In this document: positions 27,763 to 40,508 of the stretch, piece after piece
Position numbering within the stretch: the first letter of the stretch is position 1
Layout of the letters: each line of letters begins with the position of its first letter
NCBI GenBank assembly: GCA_900239685.1
Contig: OENT01000281.1
Span: 1-64,000, forward strand
Length of the DNA: 64,000 bases
DNA from: Rotaria macrura
Taxonomy: Eukaryota; Rotifera; Eurotatoria; Philodinida; Philodinidae
Direction: 5' to 3'
The notes under the pieces: generated by a model
Told to the model about the DNA's origin: nothing
The model's input: only the letters and a program-made list of their open reading frames with translations
Databases searched by the model: none
Translations under genes and position numbers: made by a program

Positions 27763-28445
27763 CTGACGCTGAACTATGAGTAGCTGTTTCGTTAGGTGTA
27801 AGATCAGATAATTTCGATAGATGAAAAGGTTGACGACGTTTCCTTATTGCTAGGCTAGGAAATTGTAAAATTTCACGTAAATGTCTTTCTTCATATTCTT
27901 GTAAACGACGTTTATGACGCACACATGGTCGACTATTTTTTTGATTGTTTTCACTACCTAAAAACCGATAATATGTTGCCAACGGTGCATATTTCATTTC
28001 TTTAGCACGATTTATTTTATCATCTTGACGAAAACGTATTTTCATATTATAATGAGTATCGAATGTCGATAGAAGACGATCGTTCTTCGTTCTATCATAT
28101 TGTTTCCATTTTTCGACTATGTTCGCAAAAGAAGCTCGTTGAAAAGCATCGGACTCGGCTAGATAATTGTCGACACTTTCAGTTGTAACTAGTGCTTGAT
28201 CGGTCCATTTTTTATCATTGGTTAAACGAGGTGTTTCATAATGTACATTCAAAGGTGGTAAATGTTCAATCTACTCACAGAAAAACAAAAGAAAAACAGC
28301 AGGGTAAGATTATTTTCATAAAATAAAATGCAAAGAATATCACCCTTTTTCTATATACTGAATTTTTAAGAACATTAGTTGTCCAAAATTCTTGAATACT
28401 ATCATTTTTTGTAGTACTAACCCAACCTTCACCTGATTTTGCCAT
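27713..28445 (-). CDS. Possible ciliary microtubule inner protein-like (219 aa)
   Basis: Two exons (28344-28445 and 27713-28270) join in frame across a 73-bp intron. The donor is GTGATA and the acceptor TAG. The product is hydrophilic, basic and without membrane segments. The N-terminal part holds NSVYRKRIEHLPP (about 28-40) and the middle holds LLSTFDTHYN (about 100-110). Small axonemal luminal proteins such as CFAP107 and CFAP68 carry comparable SxYRK and TxxDxxYN words, so an axonemal role is suggested, but the match is weak and rests on memory. The tail is serine-rich. Rotifers have abundant motile cilia, so such a protein would be at home. The gene is well supported by splicing; the function is tentative. 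Confidence 0.6.
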
Positions 28446-31400
28446 TGTAGACTCTTTCTCGTTTTAATGTTTCATGTGCACTGACATCATCATCCTTCTC
28501 TTTCGAGAAGCTATCCTCTCGTCGAAATGGAATTATATGCCATGCAACACTGAAAAAAAGAAATTTGAAAAATAATGTCTTGCTGAGTTTCCATTTCGAT
28601 TATAAAATCACGGTAAAAATGTATGCATCAAAACAACGTGCTAAAACTAATGAAATTTTAAAGTAGAGTCTCTATTTATAACTTTAAACTTTCATGAAAT
28701 TCTAAATATTTTATCTGTCAAAGAAAAAAATAGTAAGAGTTGTAACTTTATAAAATTTCAACTAATGCATTAATATACGTAAACAATCATTCATAGGATT
28801 CTCGAATTACATTCTGACCTTGTTTTTGGATAAAGCTAAAAGTATTCTGTTTATTTTTTTTTGTTTGTGAATTTTAATGTATATTCAATCTTCTCAAAAA
28901 ATGAAGAGCTAAGTTCTTTTATGTGATAATCAATGAGTTATGATTGAAAGGATCAACATTGAGAGATGATGGTGTTGATTTGACTATTTTTTATTGTGTC
29001 AAGAGGATTGGCGTATTCACGTAATCGTGTAAATTAATATTTATTGGTTATTGAATGATATCTATTATGTACCACCTAGCATTCAACGAAGATGAATGGT
29101 TAAGAATTCTTCTCTGATTATTATTACTGTGTATTTAAAAGATTTTATACATAGGAGATCTTATGAGACTAACAAAAAATACACGTGAAAACTAGAGTTA
29201 TTAATTAAGACTTCATGTTAATTTGAATTATAAATGTTTCTATTCAGTGAAGATGAATAGAGAGATTTCTTACAAAGAAGAAAAGTTTTTTGTTCACATT
29301 ACAGTCATAAATAATATTAAGTAATATATTAGTAAAATTAAGTAATTCCATTCAATACATAAAGCATTGTTGTTTCAATTGTAATAATTTTTTATTAAAC
29401 TATGTTGAAATTTGGCTTCAGATGTTGTCAAAGAAAGTATTATGTATGAGACTTCAAGAATATTTCAAAGGTTTTACTCGTCTTCTCAATAGTTGAAGTA
29501 TTTCATTGGCATACAAAAAATTGTTTGTCTCAAATATAGTTGTAAATCAGTCTCGAATCGGTCTACGAAATAGAAAGAAAAAGAAACGACGTAACTATGT
29601 TTTGTAAATTTGAAACATTGATGTTTTACATATGTTTTTGTGCAATGACACAGTATTTGATGTATTCATGCAAATTTCGTAGTAGATATTTCAGTTTCGA
29701 TTGCTAAATAGTATAGTATGACTGATCAGATGACAGTCGTTTTCTCAAAAGATTAGAAGCATGATTACTATAAAATAGTACTGGATAACAAACTCTCAAA
29801 TTTTTAATGGACGCATTGATTAGATTTGAAAATTTCTAATTTGATTGATATAGCTTAGCATATTTCTTTAGAATGATTGTCATGTCGAGTAATTGATCAG
29901 AAAGAAATGCCATAATTTTTTTTATTCACTTAACGGATAGATTTTATGCTTATTCAAATAATATGGATCTTATTATTGTGGATTTTACGAAGAAAGAAAC
30001 AAAAAGAAGTGTCAATAGTCTTATCAATGATTGATCTATGGTAATTGCAAAAGTTTCTAAGTGTGATCAACAATTAAGTCGATTGATATTTATTTGATAA
30101 TTAAATGAATCATATGAAAGATTTGAAATTTATAATTATATTACAAAGGTCTTTTCTAATTATGAAAAATGAATAGGATCAAAATCACTTTTTAATATTT
30201 AAAACGACACAAAAAACATTTATTTTTGTAGAAATTAATTTTGATCTTGCTCTGATGAGTTAGCTACAATGCACGAATCAATCTACAGGGAAAAGAGTCT
30301 ATACAAAAACACATCGATAATAATGATTTTTTCATCAAAATAATAGCGCACTGTTGACTTATAAATACTTTTGTGAAAAATTTTTGTTTCTTTTCTTGTT
30401 TTCTATGCATCTACTTAATGTTTTCGACATATTATGGTTCGTATGTTTTTAACAAGCAATTTTATTGTTTTCAAAAACAGTCGTACGATGATTTCAGAGG
30501 GTGAAATTACAAATATTTTTGCTCTTAACAAATAACACGTCGGGTTACAGGTTCAACAGTAGTTTACTGATGGCTTATCTTTCATTAAATATGTTATCAC
30601 TATATGACGTTAATGATTTTGAACATTTTTGATGTCATTGAGAACAATATAAATCTAGAATACTCATAAAATCTGCATCTTTCCTTTTATACACATCTTC
30701 AAATGAATGGGACCAAAAGGACATGATCGAAAATCCATGCCTCAAGGGTAAATACTAGTGTATTTATATCAAATTAGAGCTGGAGCACTATACTTTATGC
30801 TTGGTTTTTACATAGAACATTGAAAACATCAATTCACTAATCCAAGTATATATATATATATGGACTACTCTAGGCTGACAAAACCTATTATTATTCATAG
30901 GAGCTGGTATGTCGTCATTAAATATCTATTCGAACGTAGTTCATGATTTTTACTAACTATTATCTCCACTCAACATATCAATCATGTTGATATTTTTATG
31001 CCAAATCATCGAGTCTTCTCTCATTCGCCATATTATCCAGCGATTGCAGTGTTTTAAAAGATTAAACACATATAAACTGATTATTTAATATTTGCTAAGT
31101 TCATTCATGAATATTTTTGAATATTTAGTAAGTCTCTCTAGACATATTACTTGCTGAGAAACTATCCCGAGAATTCATGGATCTTGAAGGTGATCATTCA
31201 TTTTAGCTGTTAGATTTAGTAGAAGAGAAAAAGAGGTAGCTCATGTTTTCTTTTCCGTTTCCGGAAAAACTTTAATCTAGAGTATCATTTGCTTTTGTTA
31301 GCTATTTACATTGTTATGCTATTTTCGACAATAGATGTATATATATATATATCTGAATGTTGTTATTGGAAAAAAAGATCTCCCTTTTTTTCAAAGCATA

Positions 31401-34400
31401 GAATTGCAGAAAAGATTAAAAATTTTCAATTACTCTCAATATTATGGGTCTCTCTAAAATGTAAGAATAAGAAATTTATTCTATTTCTCAACATTCATGT
31501 TTCTTTACCAATAGAAGTCAATGTAAAGACTATATGAACTCCATTTGATGCTCTCATTGAAGCCTATCAACTGTCAACATTAATAACTTTTACATGCATC
31601 TAGCGATTCGTCAATAGAAGAACATTGTAGAATATACATATGCACAGCTGTTCGATTAGAATCTCGATGATAATTAGTACTGAAATGCTAGATTAAAATT
31701 CATAACGATATTGTTGTTATAATTCTGAATTTACAAAATCGAGTGATAATTAAAGAAAGAAAAATCTTAGTACCGTGGCTAGATTTCCGATTCAAATTGT
31801 ATTGCCCTGTTAAAAATTTTTTATATAATATAATTTGTGGCAAATAGAGAACTAGATTTTTTAAAATGAAGTAATAATGATCGATCAAACTAGTTTGATA
31901 GCAAACGACATCGTTATGCTGATGAACGAATGATCTAACGAATGAAACATTCTTCTCTTAATCTTCCTTCGAGATAAAAGAAAAAACAATAGATGCCTTA
32001 GAAAATAAGCGTAGATTTAACATGTTTAAGTCTACATCAAGATAAATACACAAATATAAATCGCTTCGATGGTGTTTGTCATATCCTTTGCATAGTTCAT
32101 GATGAAAATTTACTAACGTAAAACAATTTTCACATTTTATTTTGATTCATTCATTAGTAAAAACACTTCAATTTTAAAACGCTTGATTAACACTTTGATA
32201 ATGGATACAACTTTAATTCATAACAAAGAAATTTCTATTTATGGAAACTTGAATTTAGTTTATACGGAGGCATTAGTTATATCAAAGAAACCTGCTCTAA
32301 ATAATTAAGTGTTTGAATGACAAGTCATCGAATATACATCACGATAACAACGATTAAGCTTTAAAAAATGCATGTCAGAGAAGAATAGTCATGATTATAG
32401 ATGATTCCAGTCCACTATTGATGCATCAATGAGTGCACAATAAAAGCACAGTACGTAAAAGCCGATACATGAAGCATTAAAATCTATAGAAAAAGTTGTC
32501 ACACGAATCAAAAAATACATCTGATATTCTATTGGCATCAACGTCAAGCAAGGACTACAGGCAGAAAGAGGAATTCCCTGAGAATTTAATAATTATTGCA
32601 CTGTTTACACTTTCTCGAGGGAGTGCGATTCACAGAACTACGGTAGAGATATAGTTTGCGAATGTGGGTACATATGCAATAACGAAGCATAGGTATCATT
32701 TGCAGTAGACCATAAATGGAAGCTTGACATTGAATGTAAAACATCATTTATCTGTTGCATGTACTTGACTTATATGTTCATTTGTTTCTTTTTTATTTCC
32801 AATACTTTTCGGAGAAGAAAAAAAAAAGAAATTATTTATGCATTTATTAGTGTTATCATGTTTTGTTAAGTACTAATTTTAGAAGTTTTTCGATCTTCAA
32901 GTATCATCACTGGTTTCGTAGCTCCAAAGTATCTTTAATTTTTTCATTGATATAAAAAGCTTGTTTTTAATAAGTATTATATGACAATAACTTTTTAAAA
33001 ATTTAACAGAAATTTTCTTCTTTCTAGTTTTTTTTATAGATAAATCATGTTGAATATTTAAGAATGACTAGCCTTTATCAATGCGCTAAGACAACAAGAA
33101 GATGCTTGCATATTTTTTTTTCTAGGGAAGCAATGTATTCAACTTTTTCATGAACTCCACCTTTCTTGGCATGTCGTCTCTTCTTCTAGAAACTTGGAAA
33201 CGCAATTAGTATACTGAGTACGCAGACTTACTTGTGACAGTAAGAATTAGCGAATCCTATCAAATGCAACTCTCTATACTGCATAGGGGGGCAAATCATG
33301 TTTCCGGGCCTAAAAACGCAAAACTGACACATGCCGAGAAATGGATCCATCAGAGAAAAAAAAATTCATAAGTAGAAAACATAACTACACGATTCTTCAT
33401 GCCGATGCAATTTAAACATTTGGCAAAATTTATTTAGAAAAAGTCACTTTTTTAAATTATTTTATATATATATACATATGTGTTTGTGATTTTCAATAAC
33501 TACTATTCAAGTGTGTAGAAATACGATATAAAAATACATGTATGTGTATATATTTATACCTATGTTCCCTTATTTCTCTTACGACTTCATTTCTTTATTC
33601 AAGAGAAGTCTGCCTCGATGTTCATAGTACGTTTAATATTTCATGAAAAATTTTTTCTTCTTATTTTAATATTAATTATGAAGTATCCAAGTTTATTTTA
33701 TCGGGAAATTTCTCAACTAGAACATAGGTATACAATGATATCTATATCATTTTTTGGTACATATTGTGTCTATTATGATCGATGAGCGATGAAGGTTACA
33801 AGGATGGTAGTTATAAGCAAAAATCAAGTAACACGAGATCGAAGACAATACATAAGAATGATAAGAAAGGAAACCATTTGATTTGATTCATATCTCAATA
33901 TGTATTAGACTTGAACACTGGATATTGTCGATGTTTGAAAGAAGAATCAGAAATGGGGTCAATAAAAAGAAAAACAGTGAATACACCTATTTCATTAGCT
34001 GTTGATGACGATGACGTCAAATAACAAAGAAATAATGACGTGCTCTGAAGGTAACTAGATAGGCTTTACAAATCACAATTCTCTTGTTACTACACTAGTA
34101 GGAAGTATAGTCTAAGGTGCCATTGTGATGAAATCATTTGAGATTCACTAGAGAAAAAAACAGATAAATAGTGTTGATGGGATCGTTTGCTCTTTTCTAC
34201 ATGTCGTATAATTTCTTATTTCTTTTTCTCTCGTTTCCCTCGTTCCCTATTATCTGATTCTCTAACATGACAACAGAACAGCATATAGGTTCAAGTCGAA
34301 GAAAGTATCGTTATGAATGAGATTGATTTGTGTTGATTTGTCGAAAGGAGGCTGAGATGATTGAGAAAGAGAATAGAGATATTTGAAAAAGCCTAATCAA

Positions 34401-35509
34401 TTATCTTCAGAGAAATGTTTGACAGTGTATTGTTTTGCGTAGCATGTGACCAATATTTTATTCTTTACAAAAGATCCGTAACGTAAGATTGACATAGAGC
34501 AAAAAAACAAAAAAAAAAGAAAATCGACTATACCAAGCAAAGTTGATGATGATCGATCGGAAAAAAAGTTTCAATGGTAATATAATACAGCATAGTCTCA
34601 AGCTAGTCTACACGTATGTATTATATCTCCGAATGTCACTCATATGATTCATATGAAATGAATTTTCATAAGTATTTTTCTTATGTTATTGTAATTGTCA
34701 TAGATCATGTAGAGAAATTTTCTCGAACGGGATTGGAGCAGCTTCATTTTTAAATCACAAAATTATAAACTATTCAATGAAGTATTAATGTTCACAGAGA
34801 AAAGTATCTAGTTTATACTATTTCCGATGCAACATTGTTATTTAACATGGCTATTCAATTTTCCTATTAATGATGTTGTGTTTCTCAAAATGCGTTTATA
34901 AAATGTTGAAGTAGTAACTTTAGAAAATGTGACCATCTGCAAAGTGTTTTTCAGATGACGAAATAGTATAGTGATGCTATTTATTATTCCTATTTATAAA
35001 AACGCCTTTGAGTTTCTCTAGATTTTCATCTATTCTCTACTTTTTAGGAAACCAAAAGTAAAATATGACTTTTTGCTAATTATACTTCAAACATTTATAA
35101 ATTTTTTTCTCAATCTTAAGACAAAGATGAATTATTTGGTATTAATAGCTTTGAAGCAAAACAATAGAGAAGAAGAAGAGAAGGAAAGAGAGAAATAGAA
35201 ACTAGAGAGATAGAAGACAGAAAAAAAGAAAGGAGAAAATGGCAAAGAAAAGAACTTTTTTTTTACATAATCTATACACTTATACTAGAGAAGAACGAAA
35301 AAATTGAGAAAAACAGTAGACTTATAATCTCGCTTTATTTTTACTGTACATGCTTATCGACTGTGATAATAGATGAATTAAAGAAATATTGGTTGTATGA
35401 ATTCAATAATAGAACAAGCAGGAACTATCTATAATTTGTACTAGGAATGATTTTGTTTTTTAGAAAACTATCTTTATCAATTCACAATTGAACAAGAATC
35501 TGATTCGAT
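28446..35509. other. Long intergenic stretch, no gene recognised
   Basis: About 7 kb of AT-rich DNA without a coding-like frame. It holds TA microsatellites near 30848 and 31337, poly-purine tracts near 35165-35240, and a short G-rich patch at 33283-33350 (GGGGGGCAAATC, CCGGGCC) that may be an element remnant with one end only. It may contain regulatory DNA for the GPCR gene at 35510, but nothing can be named. Confidence 0.45.
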
Positions 35510-37435
35510 ATGTCTATATTATATCGTGTGATAGCATTAACACTTTTTCTTTTTGTTTATATTATTGGTGTTGTTGGTAATGGTCTTTTAATATGTATGT
35601 ATATTAAGTCGATCATTTTTTCTATAGGAAAAGATCTTTCTTTGATTGTTTTGCATTTCTTTATCTCATTTTAGTTATCGTATTCCGTCAAAAAAACCTA
35701 CGAACAGTACCAAATTTACTAGTTGTCAGTTTAGCATTGGGAGATTTTTTATTTGTTTTATTTTGTGTACCATTCGGAGCTGTTGCTTACTCATTAGAAT
35801 ACTATCCATTTTCAACATTTTATTGTCGTTTTGAAAATTTTATTATTAATCTGTCACTTGGCGTTTCTGTTTTTTCTTTATTAGCATTAAGTGCTGATCG
35901 TTATAAAATAATTGTTAAACCGTTTTCAAGTCATGCTAATGATCCATCAATTAAATTGAAAACAGTAGTCATATCGATTTGGCTCTTATCTATATTTCTT
36001 GCTCTACCAGAAACAATTTATAGTGGTAAGTCATTATGTAAGAAAACGCTTGTCGACGTAAGTCATATGTCTAAAAGATTTTTATTGGGCTCTTGAAAAT
36101 AAAACAATATTCATGTTTCTAAGTTGATGTTAAACAATGCACTTGAATTAATTGAAGAAAATCTTGTTTTAAAAACACTAAGCATCTGCCTATTGTATTA
36201 TTTTCTTATCTTCTAAGGTCTTATCACGGAAACGTTCAATGAAACAAATAACAAAACAATTAAATTGATTTATTGTTGGAGTCCAAATGAAAGTGATTTA
36301 CTTGCTAATCATTCATTCATGATTAGTCGACAAATTACACGGCTCATCGTTTATTATTTAATGCCACTTATATTTGTTTCCGTTTTTTATACACTTATTG
36401 CTAGGCATTTATTTCAAAATAAGAGTAACATTTTAATACCCATGTCAACAAGATCATCTGTCAATGAAGTACCTAGTTCAAAAAAAGGACAAACGAATGG
36501 TAAATCAAAAAAACCCATATCGAATAACAGCCATTCAAACAATAGCTCGTTTCAAGAGAGCAAACATCATAATGAAAATATGAAAACTAACTTGAAACCA
36601 TTATCCCCTCAACATTCAAAAGCATCTGAAACCGAAGAATTAATGAGCATACATGAAATATCAACGAAATCAGTACGAACAACATCTTTAGCATCGTCAT
36701 CATCAATATCGAATAATGCGCGACGTAGTCGAGATCCTCTCAATAGTAACTCAAATAATAATAATAATAATAATAATATGATTATTCATACTTTATGTCG
36801 AGATGTCAAAATACGAAAACAATTACGAGCACGACATAAAGTCGCGAAAACTGTTCTCTTTCTTTGTTCAGTCTTTTTTATATGTTGGCTACCAAAACAA
36901 ATACATGATCTATATTGGTAAGTTTAATGTACAATAGTTTAAAAGAAGTTAAAATTATCGTTGTTCTTTTTTCTTTAGGTTCATTGGTGTAATTGTCTAT
37001 TCAGCAAATTGGAACCATTTCTGGCAATTCAATAAAACATTAGCACTTATTTTTTCTTATATTTACTCATGCATTAATCCATTAGCACTTTATTTTCTTT
37101 CAACAACATTCCGTCATTTCTATAAACATTATTTATTTTTTTGGACGAATAAATCATGTTGTTGTACAAAAGATCATGTTGACAATCATATAAAACGGCA
37201 TCATACTGGTGAAATGCAAATGATCAGTGAATATCAACGTCAATCATCTACGAATAATGTTTCAACCATCTATTGTGATTTAAATCGTATGAAAAGCTCA
37301 GCTTCATCTCAACGAAGAAATCGAAGTTCGTTAAATATTCATCGATGCATGACTTCCGATGGTACATCAACAGACAGTTCAATTCAACGTAATGGACATG
37401 CTACTAAGGTAGATGAAGAACATGCAGCAAGTTAA
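35510..37435 (+). CDS. Rhodopsin-class GPCR, peptide-receptor type (530 aa)
   Basis: Four exons (35510-35594, 35675-36025, 36218-36917, 36979-37435) join in frame through GT-AG introns of 80, 192 and 61 bp. Class A hallmarks are in order: GVVGNGLL in TM1, LALGD in TM2, the TM3 cysteine in FYCRFEN, ADRYKIIVKP after TM3, FICWLPKQ in TM6 and SCINPLALY in TM7. The ECL2 cysteine in IYCWSP pairs with the TM3 one. The third intracellular loop is very long (about 180 residues) and low-complexity, with a run of asparagines coded by AAT repeats near 36750-36777. The overall form fits neuropeptide receptors of the bombesin/CCHamide sort, but the ligand cannot be named. The ATG chosen gives a very short N-terminus before TM1, so an upstream exon is possible. 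AATAAA occurs about 300 bp after the stop. Confidence 0.88.
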
Positions 37436-39665
37436 ATTACTGGAAACATATTGAAATCTCTACTGATCTTATGCCGGTGATCATTTAAAACATCTGTTTT
37501 CGATCATAATCATCATTCTAGTGATATCAATACAAATTTACATATATATATATATACAAATACTTATGCGTGTGTGTACTTATGCGTATTTGTCTTCTTT
37601 TAGTTTGTTGTCTCTTGGTTAAGTGGTAGTATTCATTATTTGGAATAGATCTAGAATGACACGTTACTTAATCTTATGGTTCTGTTCAATATCAATCATG
37701 AAGCTAGATCGATTGAGAACGCATACAATGATATAGAATAAATTATATAATAAATAAAAAGGATCCAAATGTTATTATTGAACACGAATATTTTTTTCTC
37801 ACGGCCAATTATTAATAATTCTCTTTTCTATTAAAATAAAATTGTTGTATACTCATTTATCTCTAATCCTATCTAATATTTATTATAATCATCAAAGTAG
37901 ATTTCGTTTTTTTTTTTTTGAAATCGTTTTTAGTAAGACTTGTAAATTATTTACAAATATAGAAACAAGATTGAACTATAAATTGTTATACAATCCTGTC
38001 GCATGAAGTGCTAATTAGAAGCTTTGTTACGAGATACGTAGGGTATACGATGACTTGATACTGCTAGAGCAATCAATGTCATTGATGAAGGGTCAGATCT
38101 GATAATACTATCAATAGATTTCTAAACCTTTATTATTATCATAGAATGAATAGAATTTGATTTGCGAATATTTTCCTAAAAGAAAAAAAAAGATATTTTC
38201 TTTTTTATTGTGTATGAAACAAAAGATACTAAATTTGATTTGATTGCTTATTGAAAAAGAAAGCCGTAGCTATACAGTTTTGCAATATATCCGTCTTGAA
38301 AAGAAACTAAGCCAATAATAGACGACAACTTGACACAGTCAGGCTTTTCATTTTATTTTAGAGGATAAAATAGTAAAAACAGATTAACGAGTTTCTCGCA
38401 ACTCTAATTAAAAATCTCATAGTGAGACTTCTAGGTAGAAAATTTAAATTAGAGAACTGAATTTCAGTATCTCTTGAAATATCTCTATGTGATACGGTAG
38501 AAAAGAGACATGATGGAATTGCGACTTGTTATTGAATTCATTGAGGCTGATGAAATCATCCAAGTTAAAAAAACCATTATGCCTAACAAAGACAATGCAC
38601 AAAGTAATAGTTCATAAAAATAAGTATTTTGTGTTTATTTATAAATTACCATCACAAGAAATTATTTTTGCAGAACAATTGTTGAAGTTTATCAAATTGA
38701 TTTTTTCTATTATCTCAATAGAACGAAAGAAAAACATAACAACAAAGAATTATATTAGAAAATTGTTCATTATTGAAAGATGAAGATTCTAGCTCTTTTT
38801 ATATTTAAAAATAATTTTGTAATATACTGCTTGAAAAACGATTATATTGTTGTTTTCATAAGGTGTCAAGTCTCGTCTAATTTTACTTGTATAGATATCT
38901 TCTTTCTACTGCGGGTACTTCTAATTCATAAAAACTTGTTATTCCTTAATTGAATTCTGTGCTTGAATCGAGTATCCTTAAGTTGGACACCTATCTTAGT
39001 AATAATCGTATTTTTCAGCCTTTTTCCAACATAGAACGAGAGAAAATAAGCATTCTAATGTAATTAATTCTTATGTTTTATTTAGTAGCAGATTCCTTTT
39101 CTTGTAGGCTTCCCTTTTCTCATTGAATTCCTCACCTTTACTATGACAATTGATATGTATGGCAGCGAAGATCAACGAATATTAATCATAGTTACATGTT
39201 ATCTTTGATTTCTATGTTCATAAATTGAAAAACGAATCAGCCGATTTAATCGATAATTTCATACGCTCAAACACTTAAATAGTTAATCGAAGCAGAGATA
39301 GACCCATTTTTTAACTTGTTCGAGAAATGTGATTTCGTTTTTCGTGTATACTTAATTCAATCGATTCACATTTCTTTTTGTAAACTATGAAATATTATCT
39401 ACTACTATGACAGATTAAGAATGATGTTCATTGTGTTAAACACTAAAAAGTACACAAAATGTACTCTAGTTGCTGTAGGGTTGCCAAACATAACTCCAGA
39501 TTGCTTATTTGCTACTGACTATTCGCATCGATACACATTGGTTTCAGTAATTTCTTCACACTTCTATGACTGTAAGGACGTCGTGCTCATTCACTTCTAA
39601 CTATTCTTATCGATAAAAAAAGAAATTTCTTTTCATCGACTATTTTATACTCGCATGATTAAAAG
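37436..39665. other. Intergenic 3' of the GPCR gene
   Basis: Holds the presumed 3' UTR of the GPCR with TA repeats near 37540 and AATAAA copies near 37736-37757. The rest is AT-rich with no gene recognised. Confidence 0.45.
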
Positions 39666-40508
39666 TACAGGTTTATTATGTTGTTTTTAATAGCTTTGTG
39701 TAGCTTGCTGTACTTCCGCAAACCATCNAAATTAATTAATTTTAAAAACCAGCAAAAAGAATTTTTAGAAACAACATATAAACACACATGGTGCTGGATA
39801 AATGACTGTGTTTTGCATTTTATTTTTGCATCATCTACTACATTATGTTTAAAAAACGATATCGGAAGATGCATCGTGAAAAGCTCTCCAACCTGGATAC
39901 GACCATCTGTCTTATTATTTTAGCTTTTGTTTTCAAAGAAATCCAAAATTTGAATGCTCCGATCTCAGCCGTGCAAACTTTGATTTCGCAGGATTTTTAA
40001 TATCTTTCTTTAAAGTAATTAGAATAGAACTTACTGTGTTAATTGTAGAACTTTTCAAGCTGCTTCCTTTTGTAACTTTTACTTTTTTTTACGAAGGTAC
40101 ATTAGTCGATAAAAATATGAAACTAGAAGCGAATCTCTTGTTGGTTTAAGAGAAATAACTTTTTATAAGACAGGTGGTTGTTGACAGGTTGGAGAGCTTT
40201 TCACGATGCATCTTCCGATATCGTTTTTTAAACATAATGTAGTAGATGATGCAAAAATAAAATGCAAAACACAGTCATTTGTCCAGCACCATGTGTGTTT
40301 ATATGTTGTTTCTAAAAATTCTTTTTGCTGGTTTTTAAAATTAATTAATTTTTTTTTGACTAAAATCCAATGAAATAAAATGCAATCTACGTAGTTCGAT
40401 ATAGTAGTCGTTACTCTATCCAACCGTATCAAAATAACAAACTGTCGATGGTTTGCGGAAGTACAGCAAGCTACACAAAGCTATTAAAAATAACATAATA
40501 AACCTGTA
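39666..40508. mobile_element. Large inverted-repeat element interrupted by an assembly N
   Basis: The left arm (39666-39915) and the right arm (40166-40508) are highly similar inverted copies with a central spacer of about 250 bp. Both ends read TACAGGTTTATTATGTT inward; the outer TA on each side could be a TA target duplication as in Tc1/mariner-type elements, which is inference. The right arm is about 92 bp longer. The extra DNA lies between GCAAACCATC and AATTAATTAATTTT, exactly where the left arm has the single N (39728). The ORFs in the arms mirror each other and match no transposase I know. Confidence 0.7.
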
